64,000 nucleotides of DNA from Plectonema cf. radiosum LEGE 06105 (GTDB taxonomy: Bacteria > Cyanobacteriota > Cyanobacteriia > Cyanobacteriales > Nostocaceae), in the NCBI RefSeq assembly GCF_015207665.1, contig NZ_JADEWL010000015.1:1-64000 (forward strand). Reading direction: 5' to 3'. The position numbers and the translations under genes were made by a program. The notes below the pieces were generated by a model that was not told where the DNA came from, did not search any database, and worked only from the letters and a program-made list of their open reading frames with translations. This document shows positions 26,723 through 36,434 of this stretch, in pieces. The first letter of the stretch is position 1. Every line of letters starts with the position of its first letter.

Positions 26723-28330
26723 CTACTCAGCAATATTAATCAAACTTGCAACTTTTGAATCTGCCAGTGTTGGTGAGATAAAAGTTTGAGAATATAGACT
26801 TGATGGTTGTTCGGATGCAACGACTGGTAGCGCTTCACGTACACGAGCTGCTACTTCTTGAGTCTTCAGATCATAAGTCTGTGTCGCCAATTTAGGATAC
26901 AAACCGATACCGATAATTGGTAGTAACAAACAAGCAGTAATAAAAAGTTCGCGGGGTTTTACATCGAAAACTGTTTCATCCAGATGTAATTCTTCATTTT
27001 GCTTGCCGTAAAATACTTGTCTGAGTAGAGATAGTAGATAAATCGGAGTCAAAATTACGCCTACAGCACTCAATAACACAACTACAACCTTGAAGCTGGA
27101 ACTGTAGACATCGCTGCTGGTAATACCCAGGAATACCATTAATTCGCCAACAAAACCACTCATTCCTGGTAATGCTAGAGAAGCCATTGCACCAGCGGTG
27201 TATAAAGCAAAGGTTTTAGGCATTATTTTCGCCATTCCACCCATTTTATCCATCATCAAGGTGTGGCTGCGTTCGTAAGTGACACCGGAAAGGAAAAATA
27301 ATGCTGCTGCTATTAAACCGTGGGAAATCATTTGCAGTACAGCACCGCTGATACCAATTTCCGTGTAGGAAGCGATTCCAATTAACACAACACCCATATG
27401 AGCGATTGAAGAGTAAGCCAAACGTCGCTTCAAATTGGTTTGTGCAAAGGCACAACAAGCACCGTAAATAATGTTAACTACGCCCAAAACTGCTAATACG
27501 GGAGCAAAATAAACATGAGCGTTGGGCAGCATTTCCATATTGATGCGAATTAACCCATAACCACCCATCTTTAACAACACACCAGCCAAAATCATCGAAC
27601 CTGGTGCTGAAGCTTCACCGTGAGCATCCGGCAACCAAGTATGAAGAGGGAAAATTGGCAGTTTTACGCCGAAAGCAATTAAGAAACCTGTATAAGCAAG
27701 CATTTCAAGGGCTTTGGGATACTCTTTCATCCCCAAAGATGCCATGTCGAAAGTCACGGTATCTCCAGAAAATGCCATCCCAAAAGCTGCTACTAAAATA
27801 AATATTGAAGCTGCCGCAGTATAAATAATAAATTTAGTTGCCGCATAGCGACGTTTTTGTCCTCCCCAAATTGAAATTAGCAGGTACACCGGCACCAACT
27901 CAATTTCCCACATCAAGAAGAACAGTAATAAATCTTGAGCTAGGAATACACCAAGCTGAGCGCTGTACATTACCAGCATCAACCCATAAAACAAACGCGG
28001 CTTGTTTGTAACTCTCCAAGCCGCGAAAATCGCCAAAGTATTAATTAAACCTGTTAATAAAATCAAAGGCATTGACAAACCGTCAACTGCTACTGACCAA
28101 TTTAAACCCAACTGGGGTACCCAAGCGTATTTTTCAATTAACTGGAATGATGCATTCTGAAAATCGTAACTATGCCAAAAGGCATAAATCATTAATGTAA
28201 AGTCCGCGATCGCAATACCCAAACCATACCAACGAACGGTTTTACCTTCTTTATCAGGAATTAGAGGAATAAAAACCGCTGCCATTAGGGGCAACAGAAT
28301 TATAGAAGTCAACCAAGGAAATTCGTTCAT
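26723..28330 (-). CDS. ndhD: NAD(P)H-quinone oxidoreductase subunit 4 (NdhD)
   Basis: A proton-pumping membrane subunit of the cyanobacterial NDH-1 complex, which takes part in respiration and cyclic electron flow around photosystem I. The 535-residue protein has about 14 membrane helices. Antiporter-family landmarks are [32 protein letters not shown] (the key glutamate), the broken helix [11 protein letters not shown], and [33 protein letters not shown] matches NdhD1/D2-type proteins rather than the CO2-uptake NdhD3/D4, though the subtype is not certain. I use the ATG at 28330; an in-frame TTG nine bases upstream is less likely. It stands alone, as ndhD genes often do in cyanobacteria. Confidence 0.95.
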   Translation of the reverse strand: MNEFPWLTSIILLPLMAAVFIPLIPDKEGKTVRWYGLGIAIADFTLMIYAFWHSYDFQNASFQLIEKYAWVPQLGLNWSVAVDGLSMPLILLTGLINTLAIFAAWRVTNKPRLFYGLMLVMYSAQLGVFLAQDLLLFFLMWEIELVPVYLLISIWGGQKRRYAATKFIIYTAAASIFILVAAFGMAFSGDTVTFDMASLGMKEYPKALEMLAYTGFLIAFGVKLPIFPLHTWLPDAHGEASAPGSMILAGVLLKMGGYGLIRINMEMLPNAHVYFAPVLAVLGVVNIIYGACCAFAQTNLKRRLAYSSIAHMGVVLIGIASYTEIGISGAVLQMISHGLIAAALFFLSGVTYERSHTLMMDKMGGMAKIMPKTFALYTAGAMASLALPGMSGFVGELMVFLGITSSDVYSSSFKVVVVLLSAVGVILTPIYLLSLLRQVFYGKQNEELHLDETVFDVKPRELFITACLLLPIIGIGLYPKLATQTYDLKTQEVAARVREALPVVASEQPSSLYSQTFISPTLADSKVASLINIAE

Positions 28331-28498
28331 CACTGACAATCAGCTTATTTTTTCGCATTTGTTTACATTATATTAAGCATTTTATATTTTTGTAAACAGA
28401 ATTTACCCCTATAAAATCAAAATTTCGGTTTTTTTTAGGAATAAATACTCAAAATTTCGGGTATTTTCATGGAATTAATAAACTTTTGTTAATAAAAA

Positions 28499-28528
28499 TT
28501 GCAACGGCAGCTCAAGCTATCGTTGCAA
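28499..28528. terminator. Stem-loop upstream of ndhD
   Basis: TTGCAACG pairs with CGTTGCAA, with an inner AGCT/AGCT pair. It lies between the coiled-coil gene (which ends at 28611) and ndhD, both on the minus strand. It may end the thrB transcript. The T-tract is weak. Confidence 0.4.
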
Positions 28529-28610
28529 TTTGTAACATATATGATGTTTTAAGAAAGATAACACTCGCTAATTCCATAAAAAACCCGACTTCTGAAGATT
28601 GGTGGCTCAA

Positions 28611-29120
28611 TCAAACGATGCGGTTAACAATATTCCAAACATCCTCATCGGAACGAACATAAGGAACGGAAACGGTTTTAAATCCAGTAATAAAAGGTTT
28701 GTAATATATTCGCCAGTAAAGCGGAGTTAAAATGTCGGCACAAGCTTTGAGACTATTGACTTCGGTTGCGAGTTCTGATGCTAGTTGATTAATTCGCTCT
28801 GCATGATTTTTAGCTTTGGTTCTAGCTTTTTCCAATTCTTCTTTCTGTTGAGGAAGACGGGTGATGTATCCGCGACGAGATTGTGACTGAGCAAGATAAT
28901 TTGTTAATTGAGCTTCTAGGGCTACAATCGCCTGATCTATACCCTTAAGCTCAGCAAACAATTGAGGATTTTCTCTTGCTTGACGACGGTAGGCTTCGGC
29001 TATTGCTTGCGGTGAATCATCTTCAGAAGACTTGATATTTACAGCAAGAGCAGCACCTTCTCGACGCAATTGATTAATCTGAGCGCGAATTACTGCAATT
29101 TCTGCCTGCATATCCTCCAT
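28611..29120 (-). CDS. Coiled-coil hypothetical protein
   Basis: A 169-residue protein I do not recognise by name. Residues 1-130 are almost entirely coiled coil (MEDMQAEIAVIRAQINQLRR, ELEKARTKAKNHAERINQLA). A short C-terminal part, LYWRIYYKPFITGFKTVSVPYVRSD in character, is aromatic-rich and may be a small folded tip. It starts 9 bp after the thrB stop codon on the same strand, so it is almost certainly translated from the same mRNA. A second in-frame ATG lies three codons downstream. No signal peptide or membrane helix. Function unknown. Confidence 0.75.
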   Translation of the reverse strand: MEDMQAEIAVIRAQINQLRREGAALAVNIKSSEDDSPQAIAEAYRRQARENPQLFAELKGIDQAIVALEAQLTNYLAQSQSRRGYITRLPQQKEELEKARTKAKNHAERINQLASELATEVNSLKACADILTPLYWRIYYKPFITGFKTVSVPYVRSDEDVWNIVNRIV

Positions 29121-29129
29121 AATTATTTT

Positions 29130-30062
29130 TTATCCTTGAACAACGCCTGTTGCTCCTTTTTGATCGATTTGGAGCGCTTGTACTTGTGCTTTAATTCCTT
29201 TTTTTTGCCACTCAGAAGCCATAGCTGCCGCTACATCTGGAAAATTACTCATATCACATAATGCCAATAGTGTTGGGCCTGCTCCACTAATAACCATGCC
29301 ATAAGCACCAGCAGATAAGGCTGCCGCCTGAATATCATCGTATCCATCAATCAGCGATTTTCTGTAAGGTTGATGTAACTTATCTTGCAAAGCCCCCAAT
29401 AACCAATTTTTATTCCCAGTTTCCAATCCACGCAACAGTAACCCCAAATGTGCCACATTGAAAATCGCATCTCCACGACTTATCTGAGTTGGTAATACTT
29501 TTCGTGCAACACTTGTTGAAAGTTCAAAATCTGGAATTGCTACTACTGGGACAATATCCTTACACCAAGGAATATCACAAATTTCCCACCCTGTATAGCT
29601 TGTCGCAGCCAAACGACATCCACCCAGAAAAGCTGGCACCACATTATCGGGGTGTCCTTCCATTGCGATCGCTAATTCTATTAGTTGCCTTTGAGTGAGG
29701 ATTTCACCTGCTAATACATTTGCACCAACTAATCCACCAACAATAGCAGTTGCGGAACTACCCAAACCTCTTGCGAGTGGAACCCCTAACTGGATTTCAA
29801 TTTTTACTGGCGGTGGTGTTTGATTTATGTGTTGATAAAATTCTATAAATGCTTGATATACAAGATTACTTTCATCAGTTGTGACTCGTGCTGCTTCAGT
29901 ACCAGTAACGTTAAGAAGTAGCCTTTGATTTTGATCGACTTCTTGCCGAGTAAACTTGAATTCGTTATAAAGCGTTAAAGCTGCACCAATACAATCGAAA
30001 CCCGGACCTAAATTCGCAGTGGTTGCGGGAACGGTGACGCACACAGAAGAAACAACAGACAT
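29130..30062 (-). CDS. thrB: Homoserine kinase
   Basis: ThrB phosphorylates homoserine in threonine biosynthesis. The 310-residue protein belongs to the GHMP kinase family. Motif 1 is PATTANLGPGFDCIG near residue 12, the ATP-binding motif is PLARGLGSSATAIVGG near residue 95, and a C-terminal motif is VISGAGPTLLALCD near residue 262. I start at the ATG at 30062; a TTG one codon upstream is possible. It leads a two-gene unit with the coiled-coil protein. thrC was not seen, so the pathway is dispersed. Confidence 0.95.
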   Translation of the reverse strand: MSVVSSVCVTVPATTANLGPGFDCIGAALTLYNEFKFTRQEVDQNQRLLLNVTGTEAARVTTDESNLVYQAFIEFYQHINQTPPPVKIEIQLGVPLARGLGSSATAIVGGLVGANVLAGEILTQRQLIELAIAMEGHPDNVVPAFLGGCRLAATSYTGWEICDIPWCKDIVPVVAIPDFELSTSVARKVLPTQISRGDAIFNVAHLGLLLRGLETGNKNWLLGALQDKLHQPYRKSLIDGYDDIQAAALSAGAYGMVISGAGPTLLALCDMSNFPDVAAAMASEWQKKGIKAQVQALQIDQKGATGVVQG

Positions 30063-30151
30063 CAAATAAATTTAATTTATTTAAAAATATTTATTTAGCA
30101 TCTCATATAAATAACCACTTACGCAAAATGTGAATTAAAAAACTTTGCTGA

Positions 30152-30187
30152 CCTCGGCGTTTACCTTTGCGTACCTTTGCGTTTAAA
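30152..30187. repeat. Related copy of the ACGCAAAG/ACGCAGAG repeat, inverse orientation
   Basis: ACCTCGGCGTTTACCTTTGC and the following GTACCTTTGCGTTT are the inverse complement of the ACGCAAAG-rich repeat at 1703-1745 and 4984-5025. It occurs in the 340-bp gap between ycf35 and thrB, which otherwise holds no gene that I see. Confidence 0.6.
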
Positions 30188-30310
30188 ATACCATTGCGAT
30201 GCAGAGCGGATATTTGCCGTAAATCCAAAAATCCAGCCTATTGAATCAATATTGAATTCTAAGCAACTGAATTTGCCATCAAAAAATGTTAAATTAAAAA
30301 TTGTCAAAGC

Positions 30311-30331
30311 AAAAGGGACTGGGTAAGTCCC
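30311..30331 (-). terminator. Terminator for the ycf35 transcript
   Basis: On the minus strand GGGACT pairs with AGTCCC across a five-base loop, followed by TTTTGCTTT. It lies about 75 bp after the ycf35 stop. Confidence 0.6.
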
Positions 30332-30406
30332 AATCCCGAAGAAAGCGGGTTAACCGCTAGTTATTCATGTTAACCCATGCATTTTTGGGAACGCGCAGAA
30401 AAAATT

Positions 30407-30757
30407 CTATTGCAATACCAACTTAACATTGGCATTTTGCAAACCGCGCTGCTTAACTTCATTCAAAGTCTTGTTAACAGCGTACTTTTGGTTGATGGAG
30501 TTGATTAACTCGGTTTGATTGTGTTTCTTAGCAACACCCCATAAATCGGCAATCAAGTCGAAGGAACCGTCGCTGTTGCGAGACCAACCTAAATCATACT
30601 CGCCTTCTAAAACTGCAACGATGTCAGAACGAACGCGCTGACCGTTATAACCACGAACATCAGCTTCAGACTTAACGGTGATACCTAAATCGCTTAAAGA
30701 AGCTTTGAGAATTTCAGCGTCGGTGATTTTGGTACGTAGAGTGCTAAAATGAGACAT
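30407..30757 (-). CDS. ycf35: Ycf35 homologue (DUF1257)
   Basis: A 116-residue homologue of the plastid-encoded ycf35, a DUF1257 protein conserved in cyanobacteria and algal plastids with no proven function. MSHFSTLRTKITDAEILKASL at the N-terminus and the RSDIVAVLEGEYDLGWSRN region are diagnostic. The start is fixed by the ATG at 30757, which has a perfect GGAGG about nine bases upstream (visible as CCTCC at 30766-30770). A longer reading from 30772 is therefore unlikely. It lies directly downstream of ycf46, suggesting they are used together. Confidence 0.9.
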   Translation of the reverse strand: MSHFSTLRTKITDAEILKASLSDLGITVKSEADVRGYNGQRVRSDIVAVLEGEYDLGWSRNSDGSFDLIADLWGVAKKHNQTELINSINQKYAVNKTLNEVKQRGLQNANVKLVLQ

Positions 30758-30896
30758 TTGGGTTTCCTCCAAAAAGAAGATTGAGATTAAGACAACGGTT
30801 TTTTTAGGCTAAGCCGCGTTTATAATTACGCGGTTTTTTTATTTACTAGCTTTGGGTTTGCTAGTCTTTGCTCCTGCATTCACAGGAGAAAGCTTG

Positions 30897-32408
30897 TTAA
30901 AACTCCATTCGCTGATATTCAGCTACGGAGGCTGCGGCTGGACGCGCTCTCTGTCTCGCCCAGTCTCGAAGCGCGGTTACCTGCTCTTGCATCGTTCGAG
31001 ACAACGGTAACGTCGCTTTGAGTGCAGCTATAATATCTAACTGGGTAAACTCGCGGTCTTGAGCAAAAGCTTCGTACATTGCTGCTACAATCGCTTGTTC
31101 AATTTCCGCCCCAGAAAAACCATCAGACATCTTTGAAAGTTGTTCCAGATCGAATCTGGAGATGTCTTTACGGCGCTTATTCAAGTGGATCGTATAAATA
31201 TCTTGCCTTTCCTGAGATGTAGGCAGATCCACAAAGAAAATTTCATCAAATCGACCTTTCCTTAAAAACTCTCCTGGCAAGCGTTCAACCCGGTTGGCAG
31301 TTGCCATCACAAAGACGGGCGACTTTTTCTCTTGCATCCAAGTCAGGAAAGATCCAAATATTCTACTGGAAGTACCTCCATCAGAATCACCAGAGCCGGA
31401 GCTACCAGCGAATGATTTATCCAGTTCGTCTATAAATAATATGGCTGGGGAAATAGATTCTGCTGTTTTAAGAGCATTCCGCAAATTGGCTTCACTTCGT
31501 CCTACCATTGAGCCGTCATAGACTCGCCCCATGTCCAACCGTAACAGCGGTAATCCCCATAGTCTAGAAGTAGTTTTTGCTATCAAAGACTTTCCACAGC
31601 CTGGAACTCCCAAAATTAACATTCCTTTCGGTTGCGGCAAGCCATACTCTCTTGCTTTCTCCGTGAACGCATCAGAGCGCTGTGTTAGCCACTTCTTCAA
31701 CTCTTCCAAGCCTCCAACAGCATCAATGGTTTCATCCTCTTCAATATAATCTAATATACCATTGCGTCGGATTAGCTGTTTTTTCTCTGATAATACTATA
31801 TCTACTTCTTGTTCAGTTAAGCGCTTCGTTGTTACTTGAGCTTTACGGTATACTTTCTCTGCTTCATCTCTAGTTAATCCTAAAGCCGCCCTGAGTAACT
31901 TTTCCCTTGCTTCAGTTGTTAATCGCCGCGCACCTTGCTGACCTAAATGACTATCCAAAACTTTATTTAGGTCTGACATATCTGGCAACGGGAAGTCAAG
32001 TACCACAACTTCTTTTTCTAACTCGATGGGAACTTGCTGCATTGGCGACATCAAAATTATATTTTTCTGTGTGCCTTTAAAGCTAGCAATCGCATCTCGT
32101 AATGACCTCGTTGTTGCAGGCGCTTCTATAAATGGATGTAAATCCTTTAATATAAATATACTTGCTTCTTTCTGCCGGATTATCCACTCAATTGCCGCTT
32201 CCGGGGATACTGTGTTGTGTTGTGTTGCAGTCCGGGCTTGACCATACTCCACAATACCGTGAGTTACCGTCCATACATACAATCGACGCTGCGGCTTTGA
32301 AGATTGAGCGATGGAATAAATTGCTTGCTCTGCCCGCTCTTCCTCGGAGGTCACAAGGTAGATGAGGGGATATTGAGCTTGAATAAGTATGTTGAGCTCT
32401 TCTTTCAT
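30897..32408 (-). CDS. ycf46: Ycf46 AAA+ ATPase
   Basis: A 503-residue homologue of plastid Ycf46. The N-terminal 230 residues form the RecA-like but non-catalytic region (MKEELNILIQAQYPLIYLVT at its start). The AAA+ module has Walker A GVPGCGKS at about 267-274, Walker B ILFIDELDK at about 318-326, a sensor-1 ATANR, and an arginine finger in EFLRKGRFDEIFF. AAA+ proteins of this type remodel other proteins. A Synechocystis relative is, to my knowledge, stress-regulated and linked to CO2 use, but the target is not known. Transcription runs RHH gene, ycf46, ycf35, which suggests an operon, though spacing is about 90 and 140 bp. Confidence 0.93.
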   Translation of the reverse strand: MKEELNILIQAQYPLIYLVTSEEERAEQAIYSIAQSSKPQRRLYVWTVTHGIVEYGQARTATQHNTVSPEAAIEWIIRQKEASIFILKDLHPFIEAPATTRSLRDAIASFKGTQKNIILMSPMQQVPIELEKEVVVLDFPLPDMSDLNKVLDSHLGQQGARRLTTEAREKLLRAALGLTRDEAEKVYRKAQVTTKRLTEQEVDIVLSEKKQLIRRNGILDYIEEDETIDAVGGLEELKKWLTQRSDAFTEKAREYGLPQPKGMLILGVPGCGKSLIAKTTSRLWGLPLLRLDMGRVYDGSMVGRSEANLRNALKTAESISPAILFIDELDKSFAGSSGSGDSDGGTSSRIFGSFLTWMQEKKSPVFVMATANRVERLPGEFLRKGRFDEIFFVDLPTSQERQDIYTIHLNKRRKDISRFDLEQLSKMSDGFSGAEIEQAIVAAMYEAFAQDREFTQLDIIAALKATLPLSRTMQEQVTALRDWARQRARPAAASVAEYQRMEF

Positions 32409-32500
32409 TTATCAACCTACTTGAGACCTAAAAACACTACAGACATCGTTTTGGTAAAGACAGAATTAATTATAAATCAACTATTCATAATCCCAATTCG

Positions 32501-32845
32501 CTAACAAGGAACCAATTCGGACGAATCTTTTTGATTAATTTCTTCCTCTTGCTTTATCTCTTCGATAGAAACATCTTTACCAATCATTCCTGGCTGGTTA
32601 CCTAGAGCAACCAATTCTCCTTCCCTTAATAAAAGCGAACTTTCGCAATTAGGACACGAATAAACCCTGTGAGTTCTTCCGCGAGACCCTTCGACTTCAT
32701 CCACCAACTCGGAATTTGCTAGATAAAAAACCAGGGCGCGTTCGGCAAGCTCTGACATTGGTTCGCTTTCGACTGCTGAACGTATTTTCAAACTTCTGTG
32801 CAGTTCTGGGGATAGATACAAAGTAACTTTTTGCTTAGCTTGCAT
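32501..32845 (-). CDS. Ribbon-helix-helix protein with a possible zinc knuckle
   Basis: A 114-residue protein. Residues 5-45 (KVTLYLSPELHRSLKIRSAV) look like a MetJ/Arc ribbon-helix-helix DNA-binding fold. Then comes a central YSCPNCESSLLL, where a single CPNC pair could bind a metal in a dimer, and an acidic tail rich in E and K. It is followed on the same strand by ycf46, so it may regulate that gene or act with it. It is shorter than a typical repressor plus effector domain. DNA-binding is inferred from pattern; metal binding is only a suggestion, because two cysteines are too few for a complete site. The single later Cys is at the C-terminus. Confidence 0.75.
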   Translation of the reverse strand: MQAKQKVTLYLSPELHRSLKIRSAVESEPMSELAERALVFYLANSELVDEVEGSRGRTHRVYSCPNCESSLLLREGELVALGNQPGMIGKDVSIEEIKQEEEINQKDSSELVPC

Positions 32846-33158
32846 ATAACTTTTTTACGTTCTTACCCGGGTATGTATCTCACGATATCGGCTTCCTTTC
32901 TCCTTGTCAAGACGGTAAAGCGTTTTGACGGCATTTTCGTAATACTTCTTAACATTAAGCTCTAAAACCACTAAAGAAGATGGTAAAGTCCTCGGTGGGC
33001 GATCGCAAAGTAGAAAAGTTCAAAATAATTTAATTTATATTCGGATTGTGTGAGTTTAAAAGGGTTTTGTCGTTCTAAGTAGATGGTTTATTTGTCAAAA
33101 AAGTTGGAGTTAGTATCTTGAGAATGGTTGAGAGGGGACATAAACCTGATAGATTTAG

Positions 33159-34340
<1,182 letters not shown>

Positions 34341-34521
34341 GGAGTCCCAGACTGCAATCTCCGTCTGATGCCTGAATCCCCCGTTTTGAAAACGGGGGAG
34401 TTGCTCAACATAACCGAATGTCCGACAATGGCTTTAAATTGAAGTTGAAGTTTATAGTCGAGAATTTTGGCACGAAGAAGTTTAAGGGACTTGCAAAACA
34501 CAAAATATTTAATCTTATTGA

Positions 34522-34577
34522 GTAGTGCGAGCTTCTAGCTCGTTATATTTCTCCAGCGAGCTAGAAGCTCGCACTAC
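34522..34577. repeat. Perfect 21-bp inverted repeat around a 14-bp loop
   Basis: The left arm starts GTAGTGCGAGCTTCTAGC and is the exact inverse complement of the right arm, ending GAAGCTCGCACTAC. Related GAGCTAGAAGCTC/GCGAGC palindromes are at about 42836-42861, 42920-42941 and 43196-43217. It is probably a REP/MITE-like element. It can form a very stable hairpin between sqdB and sqdX. Confidence 0.8.
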
Positions 34578-34583
34578 GGTTAT

Positions 34584-34674
34584 TAGACATCTCCGAAAAA
34601 ATGTAGAGACGCAATATCATTAGCGTCTGGACGAGGGTTTCGGTTCACATATATTTAATTTTCAGAGATGTTTA
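34584..34674. mobile_element. 92-bp family MITE-like element, copy 2
   Basis: TAGACATCTCCGAAAAAATG at the left and AGATGTTTA at the right match the element at 9627-9718. The inner palindrome is degraded here (GTAGAGACGC with GCGTCTGGAC). TATT stands on both sides of the element. It lies in the same 480-bp gap as the inverted repeat at 34522; the rest of the gap shows no gene. Confidence 0.7.
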
Positions 34675-34819
34675 TTGGATAAATTATTTTTTGTAAGTCT
34701 CTAACAAATTTCAAATGCGATCGCGCCTGCTTCATCGCTTATATACTTTCTAATCAGAATTTACGTAATATTACGATGGGGCGATTATCCGCTCAAAGTG
34801 CTGTATTGAATAGTCTTGT

Positions 34820-35953
34820 ATGAGAATTGCCTTATTTACCGAAACGTTTTTACCTAAAGTTGATGGTATCGTAACACGCCTTCGTCATACCGTCGAACAT
34901 TTGCAACGTAACGGCGACCAAGTATTAGTAGTTTGTCCCGATGGGGGGATGACAGAATACAAAGGAGCTAAAATTTACGGAATTTCTGGCTTTCCTCTAC
35001 CAATGTATCCGGAGTTGAAGTTAGCGCTACCTCGTCCGGCGATTGGCGAAACAATGGATGAATTTAAACCAGATATTATTCATGTAGTTAACCCAGCAGT
35101 GCTAGGTTTAGCTGGGATTATTCATAGTAAAATAAATAACATTCCCCTGGTGGCTTCCTATCATACTCATTTACCGCAATACCTACAACATTATGGTTTG
35201 GGAATGCTCGAAGGATTGCTTTGGGAGTTGCTTAAAGCAGGTCATAATCAAGCTGCTTTGAACTTATGTACTTCCACGGCAATGGTCAAAGAATTGACGA
35301 ATCACGGTATAGAGCGTGTAGATTTATGGCAGCGAGGAGTTGATACAGAATTATTTCATCCCAGTCTTGGGAGCGAGCAAATGCGTCAGCGTCTGTCGCA
35401 AAATCATCCTTCGAGTCCTCTACTGCTTTATGTTGGACGTTTATCTGCCGAAAAGGAAATTGAGCGTATTAAACCCATTTTACAAGGTATTCCAGAAGCT
35501 AGATTGGCTTTAGTAGGAGACGGACCCCATCGAGAAGCTTTAGAAACACACTTCGCCGGAACGAATACCTATTTTGTCGGTTATCTTACCGGGACGGATT
35601 TAGGTTCAGCCTTTGCTAGTGCTGATGCTTTTGTTTTTCCTTCTCGCACCGAAACTTTAGGATTAGTGCTATTAGAAGCAATGGCTGCTGGATGTCCCGT
35701 AGTTGCAGCACGTTCGGGCGGTATTCCAGATATTGTTACAGATGGAGTTAATGGATATCTTTTCGAGCCGACATCTGATGACTTCAGCGCAATTGCTGCA
35801 ACCCTTCGTCTTTTGGAGGAAAAACAACAGCGAGAAGTTATCCGTCAAAACGCTCGTCAAGAAGCCGAACGTTGGGGATGGTCAGCTGCTACCCGTCAGC
35901 TACAAACTTATTATCAAGCAGTCGTATATTCTCAAATGCCCAAAGTAGGGTAA
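34820..35953 (+). CDS. sqdX: Sulfoquinovosyltransferase SqdX
   Basis: SqdX transfers sulfoquinovose from UDP-sulfoquinovose to diacylglycerol, the last step of SQDG synthesis at the membrane. The 377-residue GT4 protein begins MRIALFTETFLPKVDGIVTR, a hallmark of SqdX/SQD2. The N-terminal domain has VASYHTHLPQYLQHYGLG and the RGVDTELFHP linker. The donor domain includes LLYVGRLSAEKEIE and the E-x7-E segment ETLGLVLLEAMAAGCPVV. Its position directly after sqdB confirms the pathway. A strong terminator follows 10 bp after the stop. Confidence 0.96.
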   Translation: MRIALFTETFLPKVDGIVTRLRHTVEHLQRNGDQVLVVCPDGGMTEYKGAKIYGISGFPLPMYPELKLALPRPAIGETMDEFKPDIIHVVNPAVLGLAGIIHSKINNIPLVASYHTHLPQYLQHYGLGMLEGLLWELLKAGHNQAALNLCTSTAMVKELTNHGIERVDLWQRGVDTELFHPSLGSEQMRQRLSQNHPSSPLLLYVGRLSAEKEIERIKPILQGIPEARLALVGDGPHREALETHFAGTNTYFVGYLTGTDLGSAFASADAFVFPSRTETLGLVLLEAMAAGCPVVAARSGGIPDIVTDGVNGYLFEPTSDDFSAIAATLRLLEEKQQREVIRQNARQEAERWGWSAATRQLQTYYQAVVYSQMPKVG

Positions 35954-35962
35954 TTAACTTAG

Positions 35963-35995
35963 AAGTCGGGTTTTGATGAAAAACCCGACTTTTTA
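35963..35995 (+). terminator. Strong terminator after sqdX
   Basis: AAGTCGGGTTTT and AAAACCCGACTT form a perfect 12-bp stem with a four-base loop and TTTTT tail. The stem uses the same words as the AGAAGTCGGGTTTTT repeat family, so it may be a collapsed copy. Confidence 0.85.
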
Positions 35996-36434
35996 CCTAG
36001 GCTGTGGTTCTCGTTCCTAAGCTGAGCCTGGGAAAGCTATTCGGGAGGCTTTGGCTCGATTCCTGTGTCCTTGCCTTCTTTCAAGGAACAGTTATTAACT
36101 TATTTTGTTAATTTTTAATTATTTTTATATTCATAAATTTGCCATGTTATTAAGATTGTAAACTGCTAAATAGCTCTACTATTTTAGAGTAAGAATTATT
36201 AGTAAATATCTTGATTATTATGATTAAATAAGCTTATTTAACTGACGAGCTAATGCTTTTAATCATATATTTTATCATCTAAAAATAGATAAATAAGAAT
36301 TGTTTAGATAAATTACCCGGCAAGCATCTGCATTTATGTAGAGCCATAAATTGGATAAATTAGATTATGATTCTGAATGTAAGTATAAAATTGTACCTAT
36401 CATCTGAATCGATAATCTTAAGTTTAAAATTACC

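Noticed and set aside
30806-30843. Terminator-like hairpin (CCGCGT/ACGCGG with T-run) between ycf46 and ycf35
   Set aside because: The T-run is on the plus strand, but both neighbouring genes are on the minus strand, so it does not fit as their terminator; kept only as a hairpin.
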